Below, in pieces: positions 35,594-47,317 of a DNA stretch of 64,000 nt; within the stretch, counting starts at the first letter, position 1, and the number at the start of each line of letters is the position of its first letter. The position numbers were made by a program, and so were the translations under genes. The notes under the pieces are model-generated. The model searched no databases, was not told where the DNA came from, and saw only the letters and a program-made list of their open reading frames with translations. Origin of the DNA: Asterias amurensis (Eukaryota > Echinodermata > Asteroidea > Forcipulatida > Asteriidae); assembly GCF_032118995.1 (NCBI RefSeq), contig NC_092649.1:29402927-29466926 (forward strand). Reading direction: 5' to 3'.

Positions 35594-37007
35594 TCTCGAT
35601 TGAACATGGCTTAAGATTTAGGTAAGTCTTGATTAAAAATGGTGTTGAGCTAGTTAAGTCTTGATTGAACATGGCTTTAAACTAGTTAAGTCTTGATTGA
35701 ACATGACTTTAAATTAGTTAAGTCTTGATTGAACATGGCTTAAAACTAGTTAAGTCTTGATTGAACATGACTTTAAACTAGTTAAGTCTTGATTGAACAT
35801 GGCTTTAAACTAGTTAAGTCTTGATTGAACATGGCTTTAAACTAGTTAAGTCTTGATTGAACATGGCTTTAAACTAGTTAAGTCTTGATTGAACATGACT
35901 TTAAACTAGTTAAGTCTTGAGTGAACATGGCTTTAAACAAGTTAATTCTTGATTGAACAATGGTTTTAAACTAGTTAAGTCTTGATTGAACATGGCTTTA
36001 AACTAGTTAAGTCTTGATTGAACGTGGTTTTAAGGTAGTTAAGTCTTGATAGAAATGATTTTAAGCTAGTTAAGTCTTGAGTGAACATGGCTTTAAATTA
36101 GTTAAGTCTTGATTGAACATGGCTTAAAACTAGTTAAGTCTTGATTGAACATGACTTTAAACTAGTTAAGTCTTGATTGAACATAGCTTTAAACTAGTTA
36201 AGTCTTGATTGAACATGGCTTTAAACTAGTTAAGTCTTGATTGAACATGGCTTTAAACTAGTTAAGTCTTGATTGAACATGACTTTAAACTAGTTAAGTC
36301 TTGAGTGAACATGGCTTTAAACAAGTTAATTCTTGATTGAACAATGGTTTTAAACTAGTTAAGTCTTGATTGAACATGGCTTTAAACTAGTTAAGTCTTG
36401 ATTGAACGTGGTTTTAAGGTAGTTAAGTCTTGATAGAAATGATTTTAAGCTAGTTAAGTCTTGAGTGAACATGGCTTTAAACTAGTTAAGTCTTGATTGA
36501 ACATGACTTTAAACTAGTTAAGTCTTGAGTGAACATGGCTTTAAACTAGTTAAGTCTTGATTGAACGTGGTTTTAAGCTAGTTAAGTCTTGATTGAACAT
36601 GACTTTAAACTAGTCAAGTCTTGAGTGAACATGGCTTTAAACAAGTTAGTTCTTGATTGAACAATGGTTTTAAACTAGTTAAGTCTTGATTGAACATGGC
36701 TTTAAACTAGTTAAGTCTTGATTGAACGTGGTTTTAAGCTAGTTAAGTCTTGATTGAACATGGCTTTAAACTAGTTAAGTCTTGATTGAACGTGGTTTTA
36801 AGCTAGTTAAGTCTTGATTGAACATGACTTTAAACTAGTTAAGTCTTGAGTGAACATGGCTTTAAACAAGTTAATTCTTGATTGAACAATGGTTTTAAAC
36901 TAGTTAAGTCTTGATTGAACATGGCTTTAAACTAGTTAAGTCTTGATTGAACGTGGTTTTAATCTAGTTAAGTCTTGATAGAAATGATTTTAAGCTAGCT
37001 AAGTTTT
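35594..37007 (+). repeat. 32-bp minisatellite behind TMEM168-like copy 3
   Basis: About 44 units of GAACATGGCTTTAAACTAGT + TAAGTCTTGATT. The unit resembles the gene's own ending (GGACATGGCTTTAAGCTAG then TTAAGTCTTGA). A 33-bp variant with ACAATGG recurs. It starts about 270 bp after the stop codon. Confidence 0.9.
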
Positions 37008-37569
37008 CAAAGGATTAATGTGGGATGGCTCTGTGGCCAAATATGGCCTGTTGTTTGGACTCAAATTCTGGATTCTTGTGACAAACTGTATGCTTGTATC
37101 ATCAAATGCACAATCCGACCTACTTGCCCTACAATTGTAGTAAGATATTTAATTTTTAATTTTTGCGTAAATGATGTAGGTTCTATTTTTGTTTAAATGG
37201 TTAGGGTGGAAAAAATAAAACAAATATTAAGATTTACTTGTAGAGGTTTTATCAGGGCAGGAATCTTTAAGATATAAATGTAACCCACCCCCTCAGCTCT
37301 CACGTGCCACTTTCAATTTAATTCAATTCAGAGACATGTAATTTCCTATTTCATTTCACTTTTTTCAATACGCATACAAAATTAACATTTTATTAAGTAA
37401 TAACTAGAAAAATTGAAGCAAACCCCGATAAACAGGTGCTTTAATCTCTGTGACGGTGATGTTTATGTTTATTGTTTACTAAATAACATGTACATATTGC
37501 GGTATGTCTCGGCCTACTGCATCAGACTCAAGTTCTGATGGATGGTTCAATATGTGGCAAGTAGTCTAG

Positions 37570-37795
37570 TTAAGTTCACCAAACCCAAGCTTTGGTGTTG
37601 TCAGCAGCAGAGTGTGGGTTCGAATCCTGGTCAGGAGACTTGTGTCCTTGAGCAAGGCACTTAACCATAATTGATTCTCTTTACCCAAATGAGAACCTAA
37701 GAGGGTTGTGCTGTGTTGGATAACACTGATTTAAGCTGCTTGGGGTTGCATACTCCCTAGGAGTTGAGAAAAGTAGAGGAATGATCAAAGTATGC
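37570..37795 (+). mobile_element. tRNA-derived SINE, partial
   Basis: GTGTGGGTTCGAATCCTGG then TTGAGCAAGGCACTTAACC and a diverged body. The tail is lost and another SINE follows at 37810. Confidence 0.65.
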
Positions 37796-37809
37796 CTGAT
37801 GAAAATGTG

Positions 37810-38060
37810 GAAATGCCGTGGTCGAGCGGTTAAGAGCACCGGATTCAAACTCTGGTGTTTCTGAATAGCAGAGTGTGGGTTCGAATCCAAGTCGTGACAC
37901 TTGTGTCCTTAAGCAAGACCCCTAACCATGGCTTCGACCTTCGGATGTGTATTATTTAACATGCAAAAGAACCCAGTGCACTTATCAAAAAGAGAAGGGG
38001 TTCGCCCCTGGCTGGATTGGCAGCATCCACAGCACCTTGTAAACCATTACAAGGTGCTTT
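37810..38060 (+). mobile_element. tRNA-derived SINE, second body type
   Basis: Head GTGGTCGAGCGGTTAAGAGC and GTGTGGGTTCGAATCC, then a body with GAACCCAGTGCACTTATC and CAGCACCTTGTAAACC that matches the minus-strand element at 39880-40289. Confidence 0.7.
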
Positions 38061-38085
38061 GTAAAAGGAGTAGATCTCATAAATC

Positions 38086-38350
38086 AAACGTAGCCCCAAT
38101 TGGAAAGAGTGCAAAGGAGAGCTACCAGGATGTGTCTCAAGCAAGAGAGAGGTGTCATGTCATATGAAAATAGACTAAAATCACTGAACCTGCTAAGCTT
38201 AGACAGACTAACTGTTCTATTTACCATGAAATGTTTATTTGGACAAGTCAAATGCTCTGCAGTTACTTCCCTCACCCAAATCAATACTCGTCACTTGGAC
38301 ACTCTGACCTTCAACCATCACTTTGCCAGAACTCATTGCCTGAAGAATTC
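38086..38350 (+). mobile_element. LINE 3' fragment (end of non-LTR reverse-transcriptase ORF)
   Basis: The frame reads LERVQRRATRMCLKQ, then YENRLKSLNLLSLDRLTVLF, the conserved pattern behind the reverse transcriptase of CR1/Jockey-like LINEs. About 85 codons remain, then T-rich low-complexity DNA. No 5' part is present, so this is a truncated relic. Confidence 0.7.
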
Positions 38351-38379
38351 TCTAATTCATTCTGTTGGTTTATTTAGCT

Positions 38380-38760
38380 ACTTATTAATTAATTTATTTA
38401 TTCATTCAGTCGTTCTTTTGTTTATTATTCATCATTTATTTATTTATTTATTAAATTATTCCTTTATTTTTTTATTGATTTACTCAATTACTTATTCATT
38501 TATTTTTTTATTGATTTACTCAATTACTTATTCATTTATTTATTTACTTCTTTCTTTCTTTCTTTCTTTAATTAGTTCTTACTTTCTCTCCCTCTCCCCC
38601 TCCCCCTCTCCCCCCCCCCCTCCTTCCTTCCTTTATTTCTTTCTTTATCTACCTATTTATCTATCTATCTATCTATACATTCATTCATGTAGCAATGTAA
38701 GTATTTATTATTTATCTATTCGGTTTTTCTTTTTAAATAACTTGTTTAAATAGCATTAAT
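38380..38760. repeat. Low-complexity T-rich tract (TTTA, CTTT, C-run, TCTA)
   Basis: Simple repeats directly behind the LINE fragment, including an unbroken C run near 38610. The open frame through it is not a gene. Confidence 0.85.
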
Positions 38761-39489
38761 TGTTGTCGAGTTTGTTAGCAGCGCCTAATCTATCAAATAT
38801 CTATCTAGTGCTTCAAATTTTCTATTAGTTTTACTAAAAGTATATATTTATATTTGTTTATTTTATAGTATCTAAGTGTTTATCATAGTGATTTTTATAT
38901 TTTTATACTCTATTCGCGGATTGGATAAGCAGGCTTTTGAGTCATAGTGTAGTAGTAGTGTTGTCCCTTCCTCTTCCTTCCTCCACATCCCGTACCTGTC
39001 CTGTACCCTTTTGTTTAATCCCGCTCCTCTAGTTACCCTGTATTTAAGTTACCTTTTTGAAGTCTTATTATCCTTTGTTCTACTTGTATGTATTTGTTTT
39101 TGACACTGGCCGAATAAATAATAATAATAATAATAATACCTTGCAGGAAATACTCTATGTTTTAAGCACTTTGAGAGGCCCTTGGGGTGTGTAAAGCCCT
39201 ATATAAATACCGATTATTATATGTAATGTTGTAATGTGACTTGATCTGGCTACTAGGGTAGGTGCACTATATAGCGAAACAAATATTACTATTATTATTA
39301 AACACGTTGGCAGACTCAATATATTTTGTCTATCTAAGCTTTCTTTCTGAGGTCAATACACACAATTGGTAAACTTTAAAACCAAGTTTTAAAAACAGAA
39401 AGCTCACACATAGTTTGAACTAGCATCAATTGCCAACGGAAACATCTCTGTCTAGAAAGTAAAACATGTCAAAGTTGAAAAAGTACATT

Positions 39490-39725
39490 AAAGGCATGGA
39501 CACTATTTGTTAGTACTCAAAATAATTGTTGGCATAAAAACTTACTTGGTAACGAGCAATGGAGAGCTGTTGATAGTATGAAACATTGTGAGAAACACTC
39601 CCTCTGAAACAACGTAGTTTTCAAGAAAGAAGTAATTTTCCACAAACATGTTTAAATTTGATTTCAAGACCTCAGAATTAGATTTAGAGGTCTCGAAATC
39701 AAGCATCTGAAAGCACACAACTTCA
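39490..39725. mobile_element. Fold-back MITE, family B, half element
   Basis: Starts TTAA-AGGCATGGACACTATTTG and stops after the central CATCTGAAAGCACACAACTT; the other half is missing. Confidence 0.7.
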
Positions 39726-39879
39726 ACGCCTCAACAAAATGAAAATGTTCTTACAAGATGTATTAATTAGCTATCAGATACATAATGCAGTTAGTAACTT
39801 GTACATATTGATACTTTTGTTAATTACTTTTTATTTAAAGCTGAAAGCATTTTCGAATGGATTCAACGCTGTATTTATA

Positions 39880-40289
39880 ATAATAATTGTGGCTTCTTAT
39901 ATAGCGCACATGTCCGTCACTCAGTGACGCTCCTGGCGCTGTAACACAGTATTTCCTGCAAGATGTGGGACTGTTTTTGAATTATGAGACCTAATTCTTA
40001 TAGCACCATGTAATGTTTTACAAGGTGCTGTGGCGCAATTTGCTGCCAATCGGACCAGGAACACCGGGGCGAACCCCTTCTCTTTTCGATAAGTGCACTG
40101 GGTTCTTTTACATGCGTTACATAACACATGGGACCAACGGTTTAACGTCCCATCCGAAGGACGAAGCAATGGTGAAGTGTCTTGCTTAAGGACACAAGTG
40201 TCACGGCTGGGGATTCGAACCCACACTCTGCTGATCAGAAACACCAGAGTTTGAATTGGGTGCTCTTAACCGCTCGGCCATGACACTTC
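39880..40289 (-). mobile_element. tRNA-derived SINE, second body type, full length
   Basis: Minus-strand head TGGCCGAGCGGTTAAGAGCA and GTGTGGGTTCGAATCCCC, body GTTCGCCCCGGTGTTCC and ACAGCACCTTGTAAAAC, tail GCGCTATATAAGAAGCC. Confidence 0.8.
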
Positions 40290-41394
40290 CACACTTTGCA
40301 CTTTGGGTTTTATTTTTATACAAAATTAAAGACTAATTTCTAAATGTGAATAGCTCTCAGTAACAAGCCCCCCCCCCTTAACAAGTAAATCCAGTTTTGT
40401 TTTGTTTACACTGTAGTAGTTGTGTGGAATATTAACAGGTCAAAAGTTAGCATAATTGCTCTTGTAAATAGGAAGCCTAAATAGTACAACATATCTTTAA
40501 AAGGAATAAAGAAAGATTCACATGGATCAAAGTCTAGTGTGTTTTTTTCATTCAGAGTGTCACAAACAGGGGACCTTTTTAGTGAGCTGCCTTTACACAG
40601 GAAGACAAAGACAAAGTATGTAATAAGCAATGGGAGCTGTTGCCAAAAGTATTAGTTTAAAAAAAAGGGAATAAAAATGGTGACAACACTTTTCAGAATA
40701 ACACGAGTTAGCTGATATGTTAAATATATAAATAATTTGCTAATTATTTTTGAAAGGAAATTTAAACTGTGGGACAATGATCTTATAGCTGGCTTATTCA
40801 GAAATGCAATGGTCTTAGAAATACCGCATGACACAGTTTAAAGAGGACACTAACGTCACAACGTTCATTGTAAAGGCTTTTCATTACGTGTGACCAAAAC
40901 AACATAAGTATTGTGAGCAGAAGTGGGGCAATTTTGTTTTTTGCAGGTAACTGGAAGCTGAGGTCAAGTTTAAGTTTCTCGTTTTTTAAAATACGTTTAA
41001 ATTGTTTTTACTATTTTTTATCCTGATATGTTGTTTTCATTGTACAAAAATAATTGGCGAAACAAAACCTTGCTCATTAGATTTTCCAGGAAGTTTGAAT
41101 ATGTACGAGACCTGCACAGTCTATAGGAGACCCAGGAGCCGCAGACTGCAGATGTTTACATTCATTTGTGAGTGTGCTAATATGTAGAGTGTAGTGAATG
41201 CCCACTTGTCAATAAAAGGCCAAGCATTGTTGTCCCTTACGTAGAGGTATTTCCCCACAGATGAGAAATCTAATTTTGCAATAATTTTGTCTGGAGGTAG
41301 CGGTGCTTCCCCCTTAAATGGGAAATCTGATTTTGCAATCATTTTTTTGTATCTGTTTAAAAGTGAAATGCAAGGAGGTAAATCCCCAATACGT
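40290..41394. other. Intergenic upstream of copy 4
   Basis: No gene or clear repeat recognised. It is in the position of the upstream flanks of copies 2 and 3 but strongly diverged. Confidence 0.4.
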
Positions 41395-41558
41395 AGTGAG
41401 AAATGAGAAATTGTGAGCTTATATAGGCTATGTATACAACACAAAGGGCCATTTGGTGCAGCAGTCTGACGGAACGGATCACTGCAATTGAAGCTGAGAG
41501 GAAGAAAGGTTCTGCTGCTTAGACTTTTGATCTTTTACCCTTAATGATTTATGTGAAG
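41395..41558 (+). promoter_or_regulatory. TATA promoter and non-coding exon in front of TMEM168-like copy 4
   Basis: TTATATAGG at about 41419 aligns with the TATA box of copy 3, preceded by the shared GAGAAATGAGAAATT block. The exon ends at GAAG|GTAAGG (41558). The acceptor TCACAG|GTTGACG at 43106/43107 leads to ATG 43217. The control region of the pseudogene thus looks structurally intact. Confidence 0.55.
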
Positions 41559-42383
41559 GTAAGGTCTCTTTTGTGTTTAAATAGATTTGTTTGTGTAGTG
41601 TTAAATGTTAGGTTCATAGATTGTATTTTTGTCAATGTATTGCTGATTTAAATTATACGCAAATACAGCTTAAGTCACATGTGAAAGGTTTCATCAGTGT
41701 TTTTACTTGCTGATAAAAGAGCAAAATAAATGGTATTTATGAACAACTCAAGTCCCGTCACGTTTAGCGAGGTGACAGCAGGTACCAACCTCATATCTGA
41801 CTGCATCATTCATGAACACCAACCCTCAGAAATCCGAGGTCTCAGTTTCAGATGTTTTGGGGTGAAAAATAATCCCAACCATATTACTTTGAAGGGAATC
41901 TATTCGCAATTAATAGTTTGTACAAACATGATAACACTTATTTTGTTAAGAGTGTCATCAATGTATGACCAAGTACCTTTCAAGAGTAAAATTAGCTACA
42001 ATTCTTATTTGTACCATGTTGCCTTTCCATGGCAGTTTTTTGCAACTAAATGCTGTGTAGTTTAGGACAGATATTTTATGTGATATGGAGCGTTCATGTT
42101 GTTGTTAGTATTTTTTTTTTTTTAACGGATCAAGAAAGTTGCCTAGCAATTGCTCAAAACATGCCTGTCAACAATAGACCTTTTGGCTTCTAGCCGGTAT
42201 GTGAACAAGATAAGGTAAAACAAGAAGGAGGGGAGAAAATTAAACCCTTGCAAAACATGGTTTTCAATCTAATAAACAAAAAATAAAGGTTGGTTACAAT
42301 ACGTGTGAGAAAAGGGAATATTTATAGACCTCTTGCATAGGTCACTACACTGGGGTCAAACAATGGAACTAAGCACCATTTTC

Positions 42384-42592
42384 ACAATGCACATCTCTCA
42401 GCCAATGATAGGTCTTCATTTAACCCAAGCACAACTCCCATCCAATGATAAGTCTTCATTTAACCCGTGCACATCTCTCAGCCAATGATATGTCTTCATT
42501 TGACCCATGCACAACTCCCATCCAATGATAGGTCTTCATTTGACCCAAGCACAACTCCCATCCAATGATAGGTCTTCATTTGACCCCAGTGA
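42384..42592. repeat. Tandem repeat of about 40 bp, 5 units
   Basis: Units of GCACAACTCCCATCCAATGA then TAGGTCTTCATTTGACCCA; two alternating subtypes (CATCTCTCAG / CAACTCCCAT). In intron 1 of copy 4. Confidence 0.85.
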
Positions 42593-42835
42593 GGACACCT
42601 TTTAAACTTGTGATGTCCTCAAGGCTCCATTAATTACTATTTTTAAAATAAACAATCCTGTAATATCCCTTTAATTTCAGCCAACAAACTTAAATGCTTA
42701 ATAATGCAACAACACAGAGACTCACAATCACCACTGCAACCAGCCAGCTGTTTCTGGTAAGCAAGATACTCTTAGCTTAGTAAATTTCTCCACAAAAGCT
42801 TAGGAATTTATGTCTGGATCAAGTTTCACATTCAT

Positions 42836-43040
42836 AATAATAAATAATAACAAGTTCTTATATAGCGCATTTCACAATAAAACCGTATCAATGCGCTTTA
42901 CATTAGTCCCCTGGTCATTGGGCCAATAAACATCCCTTAAATCTTTCTCAGCTCCCATTAGGGAGTATACAGCCCCGAGCTGCCGTGGCACTCCGAAAGC
43001 TTTTCATTCCCATAATCAACCTCTACCCTCGCAGGTATTG
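42836..43040 (-). mobile_element. tRNA-derived SINE, head missing
   Basis: The 3' two thirds of the 22252-type SINE in minus orientation (ATAATAAATAATAACAAG tail, GCGCTTTACATTAGTCCCC, CAACCTCTACCCTCGCAGG). In intron 1 of copy 4. Confidence 0.75.
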
Positions 43041-43216
43041 ATGTATTCATGATTTAAAAAATGTATCTTCCCTCTAAAACTATATTTTCTCTGTCTTTTA
43101 TCACAGGTTGACGGTTCTTCTAATCTAAAGGCGGAGCAGATCTTCTAAACTTTGGTGAACTCTACTAACTTTGCAATCAGAGGAACTGCTATTCTCGACC
43201 AGTTTGTCTACCTGCC

Positions 43217-44400
43217 ATGGCCAAAATGAGGTGTGGACACTTGTTTGATGTCATAGACTATAATGTCCTAGGAGCTGCCCTGGTTTTCAGCTTGAGTGCC
43301 CTGTTGCACTCAAATAGCATCAGTAAACTATTCTTTGGTATTGTGGTTTCCGTTGGATCGCTGATTGATGTCACTTTCGTCTTAACAATCTGTAAAAAAC
43401 CAGACTCCAAAGGAATCAACTGTTTCTCTCGTCTCTTCAGTGTCGACATTATCTGCATCCGTTTATGGTGTAGCTGTGTTCTTGGTCTGATGTCTTTTGT
43501 AGATATCAGTGGCATCCAGAATGATTTTATAACTGCAATAACATGGATGCTTCTTGCAAGCATTGGCGTCAAAGCCATCTGGTCATTTATGCAGCAATGT
43601 CTTGGGTTGATCAAATACCCCACTAGACCAATTTTGATTGCCGAACTATTAGAGCTTGTTGGGTTCTTAGTGCCAGGTTTAATTCTTTTGCCCGAGGATC
43701 ATGCATTTTTGTCAAAATATGCTTTATTCTTGATTTTGTTTTTGTTGGGTTTCACTGTTGTGGCGTTCAGACTTATAGTTCTCTTATACAACGCTATTGT
43801 CATTTTCATATTGATTGTAATAACTGTTTGTTGTCAAGTAGGCCTATATATCTATTTCAACAGTAGTTTTGGTGTACATAATGCTGCTTTATGTTGTTTT
43901 ACTTATCGTCTACTGATCGACCCAGTCTTTGGTTTACTGTTCAGAAAACCATCCAGAGAATCTCCATCGAAGATTGTGATCAACCAATAACTCCATTCAC
44001 CATAACAAATGGTATTGGACCATCCTCTTTGTTTTCTTGCCTTTGTGTATATTTTTTACCTGTATTCATATTTAACTCATTTGCTGGGGATTGTACAACA
44101 AAATCTTAGAGTACAAGGAAACCTGACAGGCTGTGGTAGAGGACAATGGACAAGATAATGGCAAAAGGGGAATGTGGCAAACTGTTTTGGCAGTGATGAA
44201 TGTCAAGTGTTGCAGTATCACATGAACTTCAGAAACCCCTGAGAAGAGTCTGCAATTTTATCCGAGATTTGAAAGAGATTAACTTCTCAAATGAAAACAG
44301 TATCAATTGAAAGAAAAGAGGGGAGAAAATTAAAGCAAATTCTCGTTTGGCGAGTGATTATGACTTCCTCTTGCCTGCACAAGAGGTTAGTGATGAGTAT
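43217..44400 (+). pseudogene. TMEM168-like: TMEM168-like copy 4, truncated pseudogene
   Basis: ATG 43217 opens 257 codons (to 43990) clearly matching exon 1 of copies 2 and 3, with about seven hydrophobic segments. Near 43960 a deletion and frame change occur; sequence resembling the next part of exon 1 (about 44000-44035, and an MDKIMAKG-like stretch near 44147) continues out of frame. Exon 1 remains then run straight into remains of exon 3 (about 44265-44400, resembling DWIEFNSSTENSINWKE but with an in-frame stop), so exon 2, both introns and the first part of exon 3 are missing. The promoter, 5' exon and intron 1 look preserved, so a transcript and a truncated product remain possible. Confidence 0.85.
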
Positions 44401-44680
44401 ACGAACAACGTTTCACGAAGTACTAATAACTTTTTAAAAAGCAATCACTGCGCTGTGTATGTCATGTCTTTTGTCTAAATAAACTAAAACCAAGAGCCCA
44501 ACATTATCACATCTCAATCAGCCATGTACAAACAAGTTTGCATGTAAGATGTATTTTGTGTAGCAAAAGTTTTTGTATGATTTTCACTTTGAAACAGGAT
44601 CTGTCAAAATCAATTTAGATTCAGGGAAAAGAAATTAACCAAAAACAAATATATTTGGTTGAAAATCGGTCATTGCTACT

Positions 44681-45060
44681 TTAAAGGAACGTTACAGATT
44701 GGTTTTTGCTAACAAACAAGTTGCTGGAAGTGTAAGCACTTTATGTAATCCACCATATACATAAACTGACAAACCTGTAGAAGTTTGAGATCGATTGGCC
44801 ATCTGGGTCACAAGATAATAGAGAAAAATCGATTACAAATTTTGCATTGCATCGATGCCAAAATAAAAATGAATAAAACGCTCACTGAGCGATAAACTCC
44901 AAGCGCGAAGTTAGATTATTTATTTCAAATCAAATATGACATTTCAGACAGAAATATTTCAAGGGATGTTTTCAACTATCATCATCATTAGACCGTGTAA
45001 GTTTCATGTAAATCTGTGTTCTTCATGATTTTTGTTGTCTACCAATTCTGTAATGTTCCT
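44681..45060. mobile_element. TTAA fold-back element, family C
   Basis: TTAA-AGGAACGTTACAGATTGGT at the left and ACCAATTCTGTAATGTTCCT at the right form inverted ends. The right TTAA has been lost. No coding capacity. Confidence 0.65.
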
Positions 45061-45885
45061 CTACCTGGCTTTGTTGTAAAACCTTATAAAAGAAATCGAG
45101 GAACCATGAGGGATGTTGATAGAAAAAAAGTTGGCTATGTACCTCAATATAACCTTTATATTTATTTTTGTTTGAATGTTTTTCCGCCTTTGTAAGTAAT
45201 GTTTTGTACAAAGTAGGCGCCCATGTATAAAGACTGACATTGATCAGAAAGATCATATTTGGTTCTTTTCTTAATTTAACAGGAACTCTCAATTATTTAG
45301 AATAACTAAATACCAGTACTATTGTCTAGTGATGTAATTTTAAGCCATGAAGGCATAACTTATTGTAAATAAAAAAAAAAATGTTACTGAGGTTTAAGCT
45401 GTTATACTCCCTGAATCAAAGTGAACACATTAAAAACATACTTTACAGCTGACTCCAAATATGACCTTATATTTTTCTAAATTTGTGGTCTGCTTTTTTT
45501 TGTTAAAAACTAGAAGTTTTGAACAAATACATTGTTCTCCAAACTTATGTATGCTACATGTGTAATTACACTTCACTACTTTGTGGCTCTGGCCAGCATT
45601 TTTAAGAATTGAATGTACATGTAGGCCTGAATGTTCCAGCCATGTCAATATAACTCCCTCCCCCCCCCCCCCAAAAAAAAAAAAAAGAAAAGTATATTGG
45701 ACTATCTCTGTCCAGATATGCCTAATTTGTGTAACTATTTATTTGTAACTATGCTTTTTATCATGTTTTCACCTTTCTATTGTAAATTAATACCCCAAAT
45801 ACCCGAAGTACCTGAGCTATATTTAAAAATGTATCAATTTTCGTAGCTTTGAGTATTAAGTAATCAGTAATTCATATGGATTTTT

Positions 45886-46270
45886 AATGACAGTGGACAC
45901 TATTGGTAATTGTCAAAGACTAGTCTTCACAGTTGGGGTATCTCAACATATACATAAAATAACAAACCTGTGAAAATTTGAGCTCAATCGATCGTCGAAT
46001 TTGCGAGATAATAATGAAAGAAAAAACACCCTTGTCACACGAAGTTGTGTGCTTTCTGATGCTTGATTTCGAGACCTCAAATTCTAAACTTGAGGTCTCG
46101 AAATCAACCTCGTGGAAAATTACTTCTTTCTTGAAAACTACATCACTTCAGAGGGGGCTGTTTCTCACAATGTTTTATACCATCTATCTCTCCCCATTAC
46201 TTGTAATCAAGAACGATTTTATGATGATAAATATTTTGAGTAATTACCAATAGTGTCCACTGCCTTTAAG
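45886..46270. mobile_element. TTAA fold-back MITE, family B, full length
   Basis: TTAA-TGACAGTGGACACTATTGG to GTGTCCACTGCCTTTAA; nearly the same sequence as 29555-29938. Confidence 0.8.
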
Positions 46271-46569
46271 TAACTTGTTTGAATTTATTATGTTTAGGGT
46301 TTTTCAGGGAAGAGTCTTTCAAAATAAATGAGGGGTTAGCACAAGAAAAACTGTTTATCAATGTGTATGTCCTTTTCATGTCTTGATATACACTTGTTAT
46401 TTTTTTTAAATAAATATACCTTCAAAATTAAAACAAACTTATTTTTTGTTTTTGTCTGTGTGGGTTTTGAGAGGGATAAGTGGGCCACCAGGAGTGTTTG
46501 CTCTAGTGAATATTGCAACATTTGAAGTCATTATAACAAGATTTCAACTAAATGTTATGCAGTCCCACT

Positions 46570-46881
46570 ACTCAGGGGCGTGTTTTGGCGACCAAGACCG
46601 AAACAGTTTCCCAAGAGCTGCGCAAAAAACAAATCAGTTACTCGAAAAAGTTCACAATTTTATAGGTACATTTCTGGAAAATTTGTGGCCTGAAATCTAT
46701 TCATTCTATCTTAACTTATTTTCTTTTCAAAATAATTCTATTGATGTTTTTCGCTATTTTTTTTATCTGCCATCTTAAAACCAAGCCTAACCGAGCCAAA
46801 AAGTTTTTGGTTTGGTCAAAACAGCCGCGATCATACATGTATGTGTTTCTGGTTGGGGTCGCCAAAACGCACCCCAGAGTA
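46570..46881. mobile_element. TIR element, TACTCAGGGGCGTGTTTTGG ends
   Basis: TACTCAGGGGCGTGTTTTGG at the left faces CCAAAACGCACCCCAGAGTA at the right; the element is 312 bp with no coding capacity. Confidence 0.6.
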
Positions 46882-47317
46882 TCTCATACAAATTTTAACA
46901 AGGTAAATATATATTAATATTTTCAAAAACTTTGAGAAGATAACACTGTACTTTTACAGAAACCAATGTTTCAACAAATAAAGAGATCTTTGCTTAGAAG
47001 TTATTAAAAATGATTAGATCAATGAATACAAACAAACTAATCAAACCTTTAAAATGCAATTAGTTTACAAACAAAATCAGTTGGAATTTAACTTAACTGT
47101 AATTTAGAAATATAATATATTATGAAAGCTTTATTTTTAATTTATCTTAAAAATTGTCTGGTTTTAGGGCAGATATTTGAATGGTGACGTCGTGTTCAAT
47201 ATGGTCTATTCTGCCACCCAATCTTTCTTCAGACCACGGATTAGAGTACGTTTAATCCAACAGATCCAATAATCATTACGAATGATTGTGTACCTATTTG
47301 ACACCCATCTAGAAATA

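Noticed and set aside
38100-38753. 217-codon open frame as a host gene
   Set aside because: The first part is a LINE reverse-transcriptase end, the rest T-rich simple repeat.
46446-46778. 110-codon open frame
   Set aside because: Crosses the border of a TIR element and has no recognisable domain.
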